From positions 28,011 through 92,010 of the forward strand of contig OMYR01000017.1 in assembly GCA_900315335.1 (NCBI GenBank): 64,000 bases of DNA, written 5' to 3'. The position numbers and the translations under genes were made by a program. The notes beneath the pieces were generated by a model. The model did not search any database and was not told the DNA's origin. It saw only the letters and a program-made list of their open reading frames with translations. Shown piece after piece: positions 1-8,318 of the stretch. The DNA comes from an uncultured Bacteroidales bacterium. GTDB taxonomy: Bacteria; Bacteroidota; Bacteroidia; Bacteroidales; P3. The first letter of the stretch is position 1, and the number at the start of each line of letters is the position of its first letter.

Positions 1-84
1 TTTTTGAATAAAGAAGAAATGTACGTCTTTATTTATTTTGATTACGTCTTTGCTATTAATAAGTAGGTATTGATTTGTTAAAAT

Positions 85-750
85 TTACTCCCAAATGAAA
101 TTATCTTTGCCCGCCGCTATCTCAAAATGATATTTCACTATACCAAGGTCGATTTTGGCGTAAAAGCCCAAGCGTTTTTCCAATTTGACCTTGTTACCGT
201 TGATAGAAAAACGGAATTTCTGCTGATTGATTGCCGTAGGAGCAAGCAAAGCACATTCAACACCTTTTTTGAACCAATCGGGAGCGTTTTGTGCGTTTTT
301 TGTTACCTGTTCGAAAGATTTTCGTTTGTGGTCGTTGCCCTGACTAACGCCATAACCAAAAGCAATGACGCAGATAAGTTTTTCGTCTTGGTTGATTTTT
401 ATTTTGTTTTTCTTTTTGTTATACGTCAGACCAACCCAACAAGTGTTTAAGCCGAGCATTTGACAAAGAAGTACTAATCTTTCGCCGTAGTATCCGCATT
501 CGGTGTCCTGGTCTTTGGATTTTTTTCCCACAATTGCGATATAGTTCACAGCATTGGAGAATTTACCGTAATGGGCAGTCATTGTGTTAAACGCATCCGG
601 GTCGTTGGTTACGATTTGAATATTTAGACTGCTGTCTTTATTGATTTTATTGATTTCTTGTTGTAACGCATCAATTTTTTCCCTTTCAATCGGTTGCTGG
701 GTATATGCTCTGACGCTGTGGCGTAGTTTAACTGCTTCTAAAATGTCCAT
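85..750 (-). CDS. Nitroreductase family protein (TM1586-type)
   Basis: A 221-residue FMN-dependent oxidoreductase-like protein. The N-terminal RHSVRAY at residues 10-16 is the usual nitroreductase FMN phosphate-binding start. The middle segment has the GYYGERLVLLCQMLGLNTCWVGL-type helix and FGYG near residue 133 typical of the putative TM nitroreductase family, in which two half-domains are arranged in one chain. The ATG at 750 is the only sensible start because the RHSVR motif follows it directly. No signal peptide, so it is cytoplasmic. The substrate cannot be read from sequence. It is transcribed divergently from the EamA gene, and no clear promoter was found in front of it. Confidence 0.85.
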   Translation of the reverse strand: MDILEAVKLRHSVRAYTQQPIEREKIDALQQEINKINKDSSLNIQIVTNDPDAFNTMTAHYGKFSNAVNYIAIVGKKSKDQDTECGYYGERLVLLCQMLGLNTCWVGLTYNKKKNKIKINQDEKLICVIAFGYGVSQGNDHKRKSFEQVTKNAQNAPDWFKKGVECALLAPTAINQQKFRFSINGNKVKLEKRLGFYAKIDLGIVKYHFEIAAGKDNFIWE

Positions 751-861
751 TGTCGTTATTTTTTAGTGTTATATGTTTTTTTATAACGTTCAGAATTAAA
801 ATATATTTTGAATTTATGGCGGATAAGGATATTAATTTATTTCACTCGGTACATAAAAGAA

Positions 862-894
862 TTTGTTTTATCGTTTGATTTTGTCGTAACTTTG
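862..894 (+). promoter_or_regulatory. Bacteroidota-type promoter for the EamA transporter
   Basis: TAACTTTG at 887-894 matches the -7 box TAnnTTTG, and TTTG at 862-865 lies 21 bases upstream. Transcription should start near 900, only about 8-17 bases before the possible start codons. Confidence 0.7.
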
Positions 895-907
895 CAAACT
901 CAAAAAA

Positions 908-1837
908 TTGAGTAAAGTGAATAATAAAGTTAAAGGATATACAGCAGGAATTGTGGCTGCCATTGCTTACGGAACTAATCCGCTTGGAGCGTTGTCTTTG
1001 TACAATGAGGGTTTTAATCCTTCAAGTGTTATTTTCTATCGCTTTCTTTTTGCGGTTATTATTATGTTCGCTATTCTTAAATGGAAAAAAGTTCCACTCA
1101 AAGTAACTTCCTACGAACTCAAAATATTAGCTTCATTAGGGGTTATATTTGTTGCTTCAAGTATTACTTTATACACTTCTTTCAATTATATGGATAGCGG
1201 AATTGCTTCTACTATTCTTTTTGCATATCCTATTATGGTCGCAATCATTATGTCAGTCTTTTTCAAAGAAAAAACATCTTGGCTTACGATATTATCCATC
1301 GTTTTAAGTATCTCGGGAATCTGTCTTTTGTATAAAGGAGACGGAACGGCAACTCTTTCGTTGGTGGGAGTGATGTTGGTACTTTTATCTTCTTTGACTT
1401 ATGCAGTGTATATAGTTATTGTCAATCGTGCAAAGATGGTTATGTCTCCTTTTAAGACTACTTTCTATATTATGGCTTTTGCAACCATAGCTGTTTTCTT
1501 GTATTCATTCACTTCTCCGTCAAATCATATCATTATGTTTCCGTCGTGGTCTTCTTTCGGTTGGAGTGTTATGCTGGCTTGTTTTCCTACAATAATCGCA
1601 ATGACTTTTTTGAATATAGGAATATTTTATATAGGCTCTACACCAACGGCCATAATGGGTGCTTTGGAACCTGTAACGGCAGTAATTATTTCCGTAACCA
1701 TTTTTAACGGAGTATTTACCTTGCGTTTTGCTATTGGAATTGTACTTATATTGATAGCTGTTTTGATAATCGTTGCAGGCAAGAGTTTGCTTGATACATT
1801 AAAACAAAAACGAGTAGCGAATAAAAAATTAAATTAA
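908..1837 (+). CDS. EamA/DMT-family transporter
   Basis: A 309-residue inner-membrane protein with about ten hydrophobic helices in two repeated halves, the layout of EamA drug/metabolite transporters. The repeat is visible as two similar segments: TILFAYPIMVAIIMSVFFKE in the first half and MGALEPVTAVIISVTIFNG in the second. Substrate unknown. No ATG precedes the first helix, so the start must be TTG at 908 or GTG at 917. The promoter lies so close that the leader is 8-17 bases. The TTG sits in a small dyad (CTCAA..TTGAG, 899-912). Confidence 0.85.
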   Translation: MSKVNNKVKGYTAGIVAAIAYGTNPLGALSLYNEGFNPSSVIFYRFLFAVIIMFAILKWKKVPLKVTSYELKILASLGVIFVASSITLYTSFNYMDSGIASTILFAYPIMVAIIMSVFFKEKTSWLTILSIVLSISGICLLYKGDGTATLSLVGVMLVLLSSLTYAVYIVIVNRAKMVMSPFKTTFYIMAFATIAVFLYSFTSPSNHIIMFPSWSSFGWSVMLACFPTIIAMTFLNIGIFYIGSTPTAIMGALEPVTAVIISVTIFNGVFTLRFAIGIVLILIAVLIIVAGKSLLDTLKQKRVANKKLN

Positions 1838-1845
1838 AAAGGTTT

Positions 1846-2148
1846 TTAATCCTTTTTGTACAGAATGCAGTTGCGTTGAAGTATGCTTGCTTGAAGCAGT
1901 GGGTTGTCTATTGTCTCGAATATGGATAAATCCGTTTCGTAAGGTAAATTCAACTCAGCGATGTCCGAAACTATTTTATCCAATAATGACACTGAAAGAT
2001 TAGTTCCTAACATCGTTATATCCAAATCCGATTCCGTTCGATAAGTTCCTTTTGAACGAGAACCAAAAACCAATACCTTTTCTATTTGTTTGTATTTTGC
2101 AAAAACTCTTTGCAGTTGTAATATTTCGTTGTCGGCTAATCCGTACAT
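1846..2148 (-). CDS. Nucleotidyltransferase domain protein (MNT-like)
   Basis: A 100-residue minimal nucleotidyltransferase of the polymerase-beta superfamily. G29-S30 followed ten residues later by D41-L-D43 is the GSx10DxD signature. D73 in ETDLSIF is the likely third metal ligand. Proteins of this size are usually the antitoxin half of HEPN-MNT modules, where they adenylylate or AMPylate the HEPN toxin. No HEPN gene lies next to it: the upstream neighbour in transcription is the EamA gene on the other strand and the downstream one is a symporter. It ends 5 bases before the symporter stop region, so the two minus-strand genes are adjacent. Function beyond the fold is inference. Confidence 0.8.
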   Translation of the reverse strand: MYGLADNEILQLQRVFAKYKQIEKVLVFGSRSKGTYRTESDLDITMLGTNLSVSLLDKIVSDIAELNLPYETDLSIFETIDNPLLQASILQRNCILYKKD

Positions 2149-2152
2149 AATT

Positions 2153-3616
2153 TTATGAATTTTGAATTTCTGGTACTTTGTTTTCTTTTTTGCTTATACA
2201 CAAAAGACCGATAAATGTTAGAAATCCGTTTAGCACCAATAATTCAAAATCAAAGGAGTAATTGAACCATTCTTGCGAATTATTGTTAAGTACAAAACAT
2301 ATTACAGGTGCAAGAACGCATACTATCGGCACAAATCTGTCCTTGACTTTTCGTTTTGTGGTAAGACCAAAGAAGAATAAACCTAATAAAGGCCCGTAAG
2401 TTATTGAAGCAACCTGATAAAGAATATCTATCAAATGTTCGTTTTGGTTATGATAGTAGAAGATAATTACAGCCGTAAATAAAACGGCAAATGCTAAATG
2501 AACATAGTGGCGTATTGTTGTCTTTTGCTTTTCGGTCTTGTCTTGACGACCTTCAAAATTCAAAAAGTCTATACAAAAAGCTGTTGTCAGCGATGTTAAA
2601 GCCCCGTCGGCACTTGGGAACAATGCCGAAATCAAACCGATGATAAAGACAATGGATGCAATGGAAGGCAAGTGGTTTATTGCAATCTCGGGAAACAAAG
2701 CATCTCCCGTTGCAGCGATACCGTTTTTGAATTTATAGATATATAACGCACTGCCGAGCATAAGGAACAAGAAATTGACAACAAATAAAATCAACGAAAA
2801 CGTTACCATATTTTTTTGTGCGCTTTTAAGATTCTTGCAACTCAAATTCTTTTGCATCATCTCTTGGTCCAATCCCGTCATTGCTATACATATAAACGCT
2901 CCGCCCAACAATTGTTTCCACCAACAGTTTCGGCTCATCGAATCTGTTTCTATAAATGTAAAATAATCTGAATGTGCAATGTTGTCAATCATTCCCGAAA
3001 AAGAAAATCCGAGTTCATTGGCAACCATGACAAAACACATCACCAAAGCGGCAAGCATAAAAGTCGTTTGCAATGTGTCCGTCCAAATTATTGTCTTTAC
3101 ACCGCCCTTGATTGTAAAAGCCAATATCAAAGCCAAGAATAAAGCAACCGTCAATTCAAAAGGCAATCCCCAAGACTTGAATACAAAATTGTACAAAACG
3201 ATGATAACTATAAACATTCTAAGGCTTGCACCCAAACAGCGGGACAGCATAAAAAAGAAACTGCCTGTTTTATGCGAATACTTGCCGTAACGTTTTTCCA
3301 AATACTTGTATATACTTACCAAATTGAGTTTGTAATATGTCGGCAGCAAAACAAATGCTATAACAAGATAACCTATAAAATAGCCTAAGACCATAAGCAT
3401 ATAGGTAAACATTCTATCATTGACCCAGCCGGGAACAGACATAAATGTTACCCCGCTTAACGACGCTCCAATCATACCGTAAGCCACAACAAACCAAGGT
3501 GATTTCTTGTTGCCTTGAAAGAAAGATTTGCTGTCCGCCTTGCGAGAAGTGATGTATGTTATACCGAAAAGCAATAGCGTATAAGCCACAAATGCAATAA
3601 ATATGATTAATTCCAT
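2153..3616 (-). CDS. Sodium:solute symporter family protein
   Basis: A 487-residue inner-membrane transporter of the SSS family with about thirteen helices. Family features are the N-terminal helix after MELIIFIAFVAYTLLL, the GNKKSPWFVVAYGMIGASLSG segment with its SLSG (the unwound first helix of the LeuT fold), and SALFPSADGALTSLTTAF late in the chain, which resembles the sodium-site region. Substrate unknown. The open frame runs 101 codons further upstream to 3919, but that part is the 21-bp repeat array read as a protein. A good promoter (TAACTTTG, 3647-3654, minus strand) lies inside it, only about 24 bases before the ATG at 3616, so I chose that ATG. Confidence 0.88.
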   Translation of the reverse strand: MELIIFIAFVAYTLLLFGITYITSRKADSKSFFQGNKKSPWFVVAYGMIGASLSGVTFMSVPGWVNDRMFTYMLMVLGYFIGYLVIAFVLLPTYYKLNLVSIYKYLEKRYGKYSHKTGSFFFMLSRCLGASLRMFIVIIVLYNFVFKSWGLPFELTVALFLALILAFTIKGGVKTIIWTDTLQTTFMLAALVMCFVMVANELGFSFSGMIDNIAHSDYFTFIETDSMSRNCWWKQLLGGAFICIAMTGLDQEMMQKNLSCKNLKSAQKNMVTFSLILFVVNFLFLMLGSALYIYKFKNGIAATGDALFPEIAINHLPSIASIVFIIGLISALFPSADGALTSLTTAFCIDFLNFEGRQDKTEKQKTTIRHYVHLAFAVLFTAVIIFYYHNQNEHLIDILYQVASITYGPLLGLFFFGLTTKRKVKDRFVPIVCVLAPVICFVLNNNSQEWFNYSFDFELLVLNGFLTFIGLLCISKKENKVPEIQNS

Positions 3617-3646
3617 AGTGTTATCAAGTAATTTTTGTTTGGAGTG

Positions 3647-3654
3647 CAAAGTTA
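3647..3654 (-). promoter_or_regulatory. -7 box for the SSS symporter
   Basis: The top strand reads CAAAGTTA, giving TAACTTTG on the minus strand, a perfect TAnnTTTG. It fixes the symporter start at 3616 and excludes the 101-codon upstream extension. No clear -33 TTTG. Confidence 0.7.
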
Positions 3655-3696
3655 CAATATTCTTAATTGATATAATGACATTCGATAATTGATTTA

Positions 3697-3788
3697 TGAA
3701 ATTTTTGTGTGAAACCATAAAATTAGTATCACTAATTAGTAAAATAGTGTGAGTGATTAAAAAATTAGTGTTAAACATCAGTAAAACG
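3697..3788. repeat. 21-bp repeat array 1
   Basis: About four units, clear ones beginning near 3720, 3741 and 3762. The cores read TTAGTATCACTAATTAG, ATAGTGTGAGTGATTAA and TTAGTGTTAAACATCAG, each followed by an A-rich linker. It lies between the divergent promoters of the symporter and recR. Confidence 0.85.
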
Positions 3789-3908
3789 ATTATTGATATT
3801 ATTTTTTGAATAAGAATAAAAGTTTTTTTGATTACTGTAACCGATAATATTTGGGGAGAAATAGCGAGAAATATAAATAAATTCAAAACAATTAAATGAT
3901 AATTATTG

Positions 3909-3916
3909 TAATTTTG
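3909..3916 (+). promoter_or_regulatory. -7 box for recR
   Basis: TAATTTTG matches TAnnTTTG. Expected transcription start is near 3923, giving a leader of about 35 bases. The -33 element is not obvious. Confidence 0.6.
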
Positions 3917-3957
3917 CACTATAATTTTAGAAGCGATACATACAATACAGACAGATT

Positions 3958-4575
3958 ATGAACTATCCCTCGATACATTTGGAGAATGTGATAAACGAAT
4001 TTAGCAAACTGCCGGGAGTAGGAAGTCGTACAGCACTAAGATTTGCGTTGTACTTGCTTGATGCAGACGAAAAAGAAGCAAATTCATTGGCACAATCTAT
4101 TTCTTTGATGCGTTCGGAGATAAAACTTTGCAAACATTGTTTTTCTATTTCGGATAGCGATGAGTGCGAAGTATGTAAGGACGCTAAACGAGACCATTCC
4201 TTAGTGTGTGTGGTGGAAAACATAAGAGATGTTATGGCGATAGAAAATACCAATTCATATTCGGGAGTTTATCATGTATTGGGCGGTGTTATTTCTCCGA
4301 TAGACGGAATAGGAGCAGGGGATATTAAGATAAAAGAACTTGTGGAGCGTATTGCCAAAGAAGATATTCAAGAAATCATATTGGCATTGCCCACGACAAT
4401 GGAAGGCGACACGACTTGTTTCTATATTAACAAATTGGTTAAAGATATGAACGTTAAAGTTTCAGCCATAGCAAGAGGAGTTTCCATTGGCGACAATATA
4501 GAATATACTGACGAAATCACTTTGTCTCGTTCAATTCTGAACCGCTTACCATTTGATAAAATATACGGAAAGTAA
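3958..4575 (+). CDS. recR: Recombination mediator protein RecR
   Basis: A 205-residue protein of normal RecR length. It acts with RecF/RecO to load RecA at gaps during recombinational repair. The helix-hairpin-helix is at residues 10-35 (LPGVGSRTALRFA). The four-cysteine zinc finger is C58-x2-C61-x8-C70-x2-C73. The Toprim domain follows (VVENIRDVMAIE near 85, then the C-terminal ARGVSIGDNIEYTDEITLSRSI Walker-like tail). It is a single gene with its own promoter, and it converges on methylmalonyl-CoA mutase across a strong bidirectional hairpin. Confidence 0.97.
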   Translation: MNYPSIHLENVINEFSKLPGVGSRTALRFALYLLDADEKEANSLAQSISLMRSEIKLCKHCFSISDSDECEVCKDAKRDHSLVCVVENIRDVMAIENTNSYSGVYHVLGGVISPIDGIGAGDIKIKELVERIAKEDIQEIILALPTTMEGDTTCFYINKLVKDMNVKVSAIARGVSIGDNIEYTDEITLSRSILNRLPFDKIYGK

Positions 4576-4770
4576 GCCAAGTAGATTTTCTTTGTAGAGA
4601 TTACTGTTAATTTACGTTTGTTTTCGCCAAAATCAGATAATGGAATATTGGCGAACGGTATGGTTTTTATATATTGCGTTGTCGGTATTTTGGATAGAGT
4701 GATAAAACAATCGGGTAGGGGTATTAATGAAATTTTCTGTTGTAATGATAGTATGAATATCAATACGAAT

Positions 4771-4808
4771 AAGGGTTGCACTACAAAAATATTTGTAGTG
4801 CAACCCTT
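4771..4808. terminator. Bidirectional terminator between recR and mutB
   Basis: A perfect 17-bp stem (AAGGGTTGCACTACAAA and its complement) with a 4-base loop AATA. The 3' side on the top strand continues into an A/T run. It sits between two convergent genes and probably ends both transcripts. Confidence 0.8.
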
Positions 4809-4844
4809 AAAAATATTTTAATTCCTTATAGGAAACAGATTAAC

Positions 4845-6995
4845 TTATTTTCTTGCTTCCAAAAGCAACTCTAACATCTTGATTGCAGAGTCGGCGATTT
4901 TTGTTCCGGGACCGAAAACGGCAGCAACACCGGCTTTGAACAAGAAGTCATAGTCTTGCGGAGGGATAACACCACCGGCAATAACCATAATGTCCTCTCT
5001 GCCGAGTTTTTTCAACTCTTCAATAACCTGAGGAACTAATGTCTTATGGCCGGCAGCCAAAGAACTTACTCCCAAGATATGAACATCGTTTTCTACTGCT
5101 TGTTTTGCACTTTCTTCCGGAGTTTGGAACAATGGTCCCATATCAACGTCAAAACCTATATCGGCATAACCTGTTGCAACAACCTTAGCACCGCGGTCGT
5201 GTCCGTCTTGACCCATTTTTGCAACCATTATACGAGGACGACGTCCCTCAATCTTTGCAAATTCGTCGCAAAGCTGTTGTGCTTTCTTGAAATCGTCGTT
5301 ATTTTTTGTATCTTGACTATACACGCCTGAAATCAAATTAATTTTTGCTTTATATCTACCGAAATGTTCTTCCAATGCATAAGAAATTTCTCCTAATGAA
5401 GCACGTTTTCTTGCTGCATCGATACTCAATTCAAGTAAGTTTCCTTCGCCTGTTGCAGCGCAGTTGCTTAGTTTTCTTAATGCCTCTTGACAATCTTCTT
5501 CGTTTCTTTCTGCTCTAAGTTTTGCCAAACGTTTGATTTGAGCTTCACGAACGGCAGAGTTGTCTACCTCCAATGTATCTATTGCATCTTCGTGAGCCAA
5601 ACGATATTTATTAACACCCAATATAGTGTCTATTCCACTGTCTATACGAGCCTGTTTTCTTGCAGAAGATTCCTCAATTCTCATCTTAGGAACGCCTGAT
5701 TCGATTGCAGCAGCCATACCGCCAAGTTTCTCAACCTCTTGAATATGTCCCCAAGCTCTGTGTGCTATCTCGTTGGTCAAGGACTCAACATAATAACTTC
5801 CTGCCCATGGGTCTAATGAACGACAAATATTTGTCTCTTCCTGTAAATAAATCTGTGTATTACGTGCAATACGTGCAGAGAAATCGGTAGGTAGTGCGAT
5901 AGCCTCGTCCAAAGCATTTGTGTGCAATGATTGAGTGTGTCCCAATGCTGCACCCATAGCTTCAATACAAGTTCTGCCTACATTGTTAAATGGATCTTGT
6001 TCTGTCAAAGACCAACCTGATGTCTGAGAGTGTGTACGCAATGCCAATGATTTTGGATTTTTAGGGTTGAATTGGCTAACCAATTTAGCCCAAAGCATAC
6101 GAGCGGCACGCATCTTAGCAATCTCCATAAAGTGGTTCATACCTATTCCCCAGAAGAAAGACAAACGAGGTGCGAACTCATCCACGCTCATACCTGCGTT
6201 AATACCTGCACGTATGTATTCCAAACCGTCTGCCAATGTGTAAGCCATTTCTATATCGGCAGTAGCACCTGCTTCCTGCATGTGATAACCCGAAATAGAG
6301 ATGGAATTGAACTTAGGCATATTCTTAGAAGTGTAAGCAAATATATCGGCAATGATTTTCATTGAAGGTTTTGGCGGATATATATATGTATTACGAACCA
6401 TAAACTCTTTAAGAATATCGTTCTGAATTGTACCTGCCAATTGTTCTTGTTTTACACCTTGCTCTTCGGCAGCGATTATATAGAATGCCAAAATAGGAAG
6501 AACGGCACCGTTCATAGTCATTGATACGGACATCTTGCCCAAATCTATTTGGTCAAACAATATCTCCATATCCAAAATACTATCAACGGCAACACCTGCT
6601 TTACCTACATCACCTATAACTCTTGGGTGGTCGGAGTCATATCCTCTATGGGTTGGTAAGTCAAAAGCAACAGACAAACCTTTCTGTCCTGCTGCGATGT
6701 TTCTTCTGTAAAACGCATTACTTTCTTCTGCTGTTGAAAATCCTGCATATTGACGTATTGTCCAAGGACGCATAACGTACATAGTTGAATAAGGTCCTCT
6801 TAGGAATGGTGCGACACCTGCTGCATAATTCAAGTGTTCCATACCTTCAAGGTCTATTGCACCATAGGCAGGTTTTACTGGTATTTGCTCAGGTGTAAGC
6901 CAGTTTTTCTCGTTGCCAACTTTTTGTTCCCAATCGTGGAAACTTTCATACTTGTATGGGGCTTTAAAGTCCACATTTTCAAAATTTGGTCTCAT
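4845..6995 (-). CDS. mutB: Methylmalonyl-CoA mutase, large catalytic subunit
   Basis: A 716-residue adenosylcobalamin enzyme that interconverts succinyl-CoA and (R)-methylmalonyl-CoA in propionate metabolism. The N-terminal TIM-barrel substrate domain carries the conserved [21 protein letters not shown] segment and [20 protein letters not shown]. The C-terminal B12 domain has the base-off DGHDRG motif at 597-602 (H599 is the cobalt ligand), then GVSSLAAGH and AGGVIP. Length and order are normal. The small subunit mutA, usually directly upstream in Bacteroidota, is absent here. Either it is elsewhere or the enzyme is a homodimer like E. coli ScpA. Monocistronic, with promoter at 7030-7037. Confidence 0.95.
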   Translation of the reverse strand: MRPNFENVDFKAPYKYESFHDWEQKVGNEKNWLTPEQIPVKPAYGAIDLEGMEHLNYAAGVAPFLRGPYSTMYVMRPWTIRQYAGFSTAEESNAFYRRNIAAGQKGLSVAFDLPTHRGYDSDHPRVIGDVGKAGVAVDSILDMEILFDQIDLGKMSVSMTMNGAVLPILAFYIIAAEEQGVKQEQLAGTIQNDILKEFMVRNTYIYPPKPSMKIIADIFAYTSKNMPKFNSISISGYHMQEAGATADIEMAYTLADGLEYIRAGINAGMSVDEFAPRLSFFWGIGMNHFMEIAKMRAARMLWAKLVSQFNPKNPKSLALRTHSQTSGWSLTEQDPFNNVGRTCIEAMGAALGHTQSLHTNALDEAIALPTDFSARIARNTQIYLQEETNICRSLDPWAGSYYVESLTNEIAHRAWGHIQEVEKLGGMAAAIESGVPKMRIEESSARKQARIDSGIDTILGVNKYRLAHEDAIDTLEVDNSAVREAQIKRLAKLRAERNEEDCQEALRKLSNCAATGEGNLLELSIDAARKRASLGEISYALEEHFGRYKAKINLISGVYSQDTKNNDDFKKAQQLCDEFAKIEGRRPRIMVAKMGQDGHDRGAKVVATGYADIGFDVDMGPLFQTPEESAKQAVENDVHILGVSSLAAGHKTLVPQVIEELKKLGREDIMVIAGGVIPPQDYDFLFKAGVAAVFGPGTKIADSAIKMLELLLEARK

Positions 6996-7029
6996 ATATT
7001 AAGTGTTTTTTATTTCTTAATTTGAATTG

Positions 7030-7037
7030 CAAAGGTA
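7030..7037 (-). promoter_or_regulatory. -7 box for mutB
   Basis: The top strand reads CAAAGGTA, i.e. TACCTTTG on the minus strand, 34 bases before the mutB ATG. Confidence 0.65.
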
Positions 7038-7169
7038 ATCATTTTTTTGCAATTGCCGTAACTTTTTATAAAAAACTTGTTATTATTTTAATATTTTTAC
7101 AAAAAACTGTCTTTATACATTCAAAAAATTTATGATACAACAAACCTGTCTTTACTCAATAACAGAAAA

Positions 7170-7280
7170 TTTTTCACTTATCTTATTGCCAAAAATAGTG
7201 TGAGAGATTAATGAATTAATATGAGAGACTAATAAAATGGTGTTAAACATTAGAAAATTAGTTTCACTTATCTTTTTTAT
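7170..7280. repeat. 21-bp repeat array 2
   Basis: Four to five units in the 370-base gap between mutB and the ABC exporter. Cores include ATAGTGTGAGAGATTAA, TTAATATGAGAGACTAA and ATGGTGTTAAACATTAG. TTTCACTTATCTT flanks the array on both sides (7172-7184 and 7262-7274). Apart from the array and the mutB promoter I see nothing in this gap. Confidence 0.85.
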
Positions 7281-7406
7281 GATTAGTATTATGTGTAAAA
7301 TATTTGTCGTATTTGTTTTGTATATACCATTATACAAGACAAAATTATTACATACTATAAAATAAAACGCTTAGTCTTTCGTTATGAAAACCTAATTAAG
7401 TTTATT

Positions 7407-8318
7407 ATGAACACTATTTTAGAAGTCAAGAATGTAACTAAGGCATACGAGACCAAAGTTGCGTTGGACGATGTTTCTTTACAGGTTGAAAAGGGCTGCG
7501 TTTTCGGTCTTTTAGGGCCTAACGGAGCAGGCAAGACAACGCTTATCCGTATGATTAACCAGATAACCAAACCCGATAAAGGAGAAATACTTTTCAATGG
7601 CGAACCTTTGAAAGAAAAACATATACAACATGTCGGCTACTTGCCCGAAGAAAGAGGCCTTTACAAGAAAATGAAAGTTGGCGAAGAGGCTTTGTATCTT
7701 GCAAGGCTTAAAGGTATGAGCAGTACCCAAGCAAGGCAATCTTTGGATTATTGGTTTGAAAAATTTTCCATATCGGATTGGTACAACAAAAAGGTTCAAG
7801 AACTATCCAAAGGTATGCAACAAAAAGTTCAGTTTATTACTACCGTTATGCACTCACCACAATTGCTTATCTTTGATGAGCCTTTTTCGGGTTTCGACCC
7901 GCTGAATGCCGATTTGTTGAAAAACGAGATTTTGGAGTTAAGAGACAAGGGCGCAACCATTATTTTTTCTACTCACAATATGGAAAGCGTGGAGCAGATT
8001 TGCGATAATATAGTGCTTATCAATTCCTCGCATAAGGTTTTGGAGGGTAGCGTTAAGGAAGTTAAACAAAGGTTTAAGAAAGGGGAGTTTGAACTTATTA
8101 TCAACTCTAAATTTTCAAATGATTTGCTTACCGACGGAGTTGAATTGCTTGGCGAAAAATCCGAAAACGATACTTCTATTATTCGTTTGAAGATAGAAAA
8201 AGGCAAGAATGCAGATTTACTTTCTCATATATTGAAAACTACCGATATAATTTCCTATAAAGAAATTCTTCCAAGTATGAACGAAATATTTATCCAAACA
8301 ATAAAGAATACGAAATGA
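7407..8318 (+). CDS. ABC transporter ATP-binding protein (NatA-like)
   Basis: A 303-residue ATPase. Walker A is GPNGAGKTT at 37-45, signature LSKGMQ at 133-138 (a variant common in ABC-2 exporters), Walker B LLIFDE at 153-158, D-loop SGFDP, and switch His190. The C-terminal 80 residues look like the DUF4162 tail of NatA/CcmA-like proteins. Its last codons overlap the permease start by 4 bases (ATGA), so the two are translationally coupled and form one exporter. Substrate unknown; NatAB of Bacillus exports sodium, but that cannot be assumed here. Confidence 0.92.
   Translation: MNTILEVKNVTKAYETKVALDDVSLQVEKGCVFGLLGPNGAGKTTLIRMINQITKPDKGEILFNGEPLKEKHIQHVGYLPEERGLYKKMKVGEEALYLARLKGMSSTQARQSLDYWFEKFSISDWYNKKVQELSKGMQQKVQFITTVMHSPQLLIFDEPFSGFDPLNADLLKNEILELRDKGATIIFSTHNMESVEQICDNIVLINSSHKVLEGSVKEVKQRFKKGEFELIINSKFSNDLLTDGVELLGEKSENDTSIIRLKIEKGKNADLLSHILKTTDIISYKEILPSMNEIFIQTIKNTK

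Noticed and set aside
4618..4821. Plus-strand 67-codon ORF between recR and mutB
   Set aside because: It runs through the terminator hairpin and has no recognisable feature.
7152..7337. Minus-strand 61-codon ORF between mutB and the ABC exporter
   Set aside because: Mostly array 2, in a region with the mutB promoter downstream of it.
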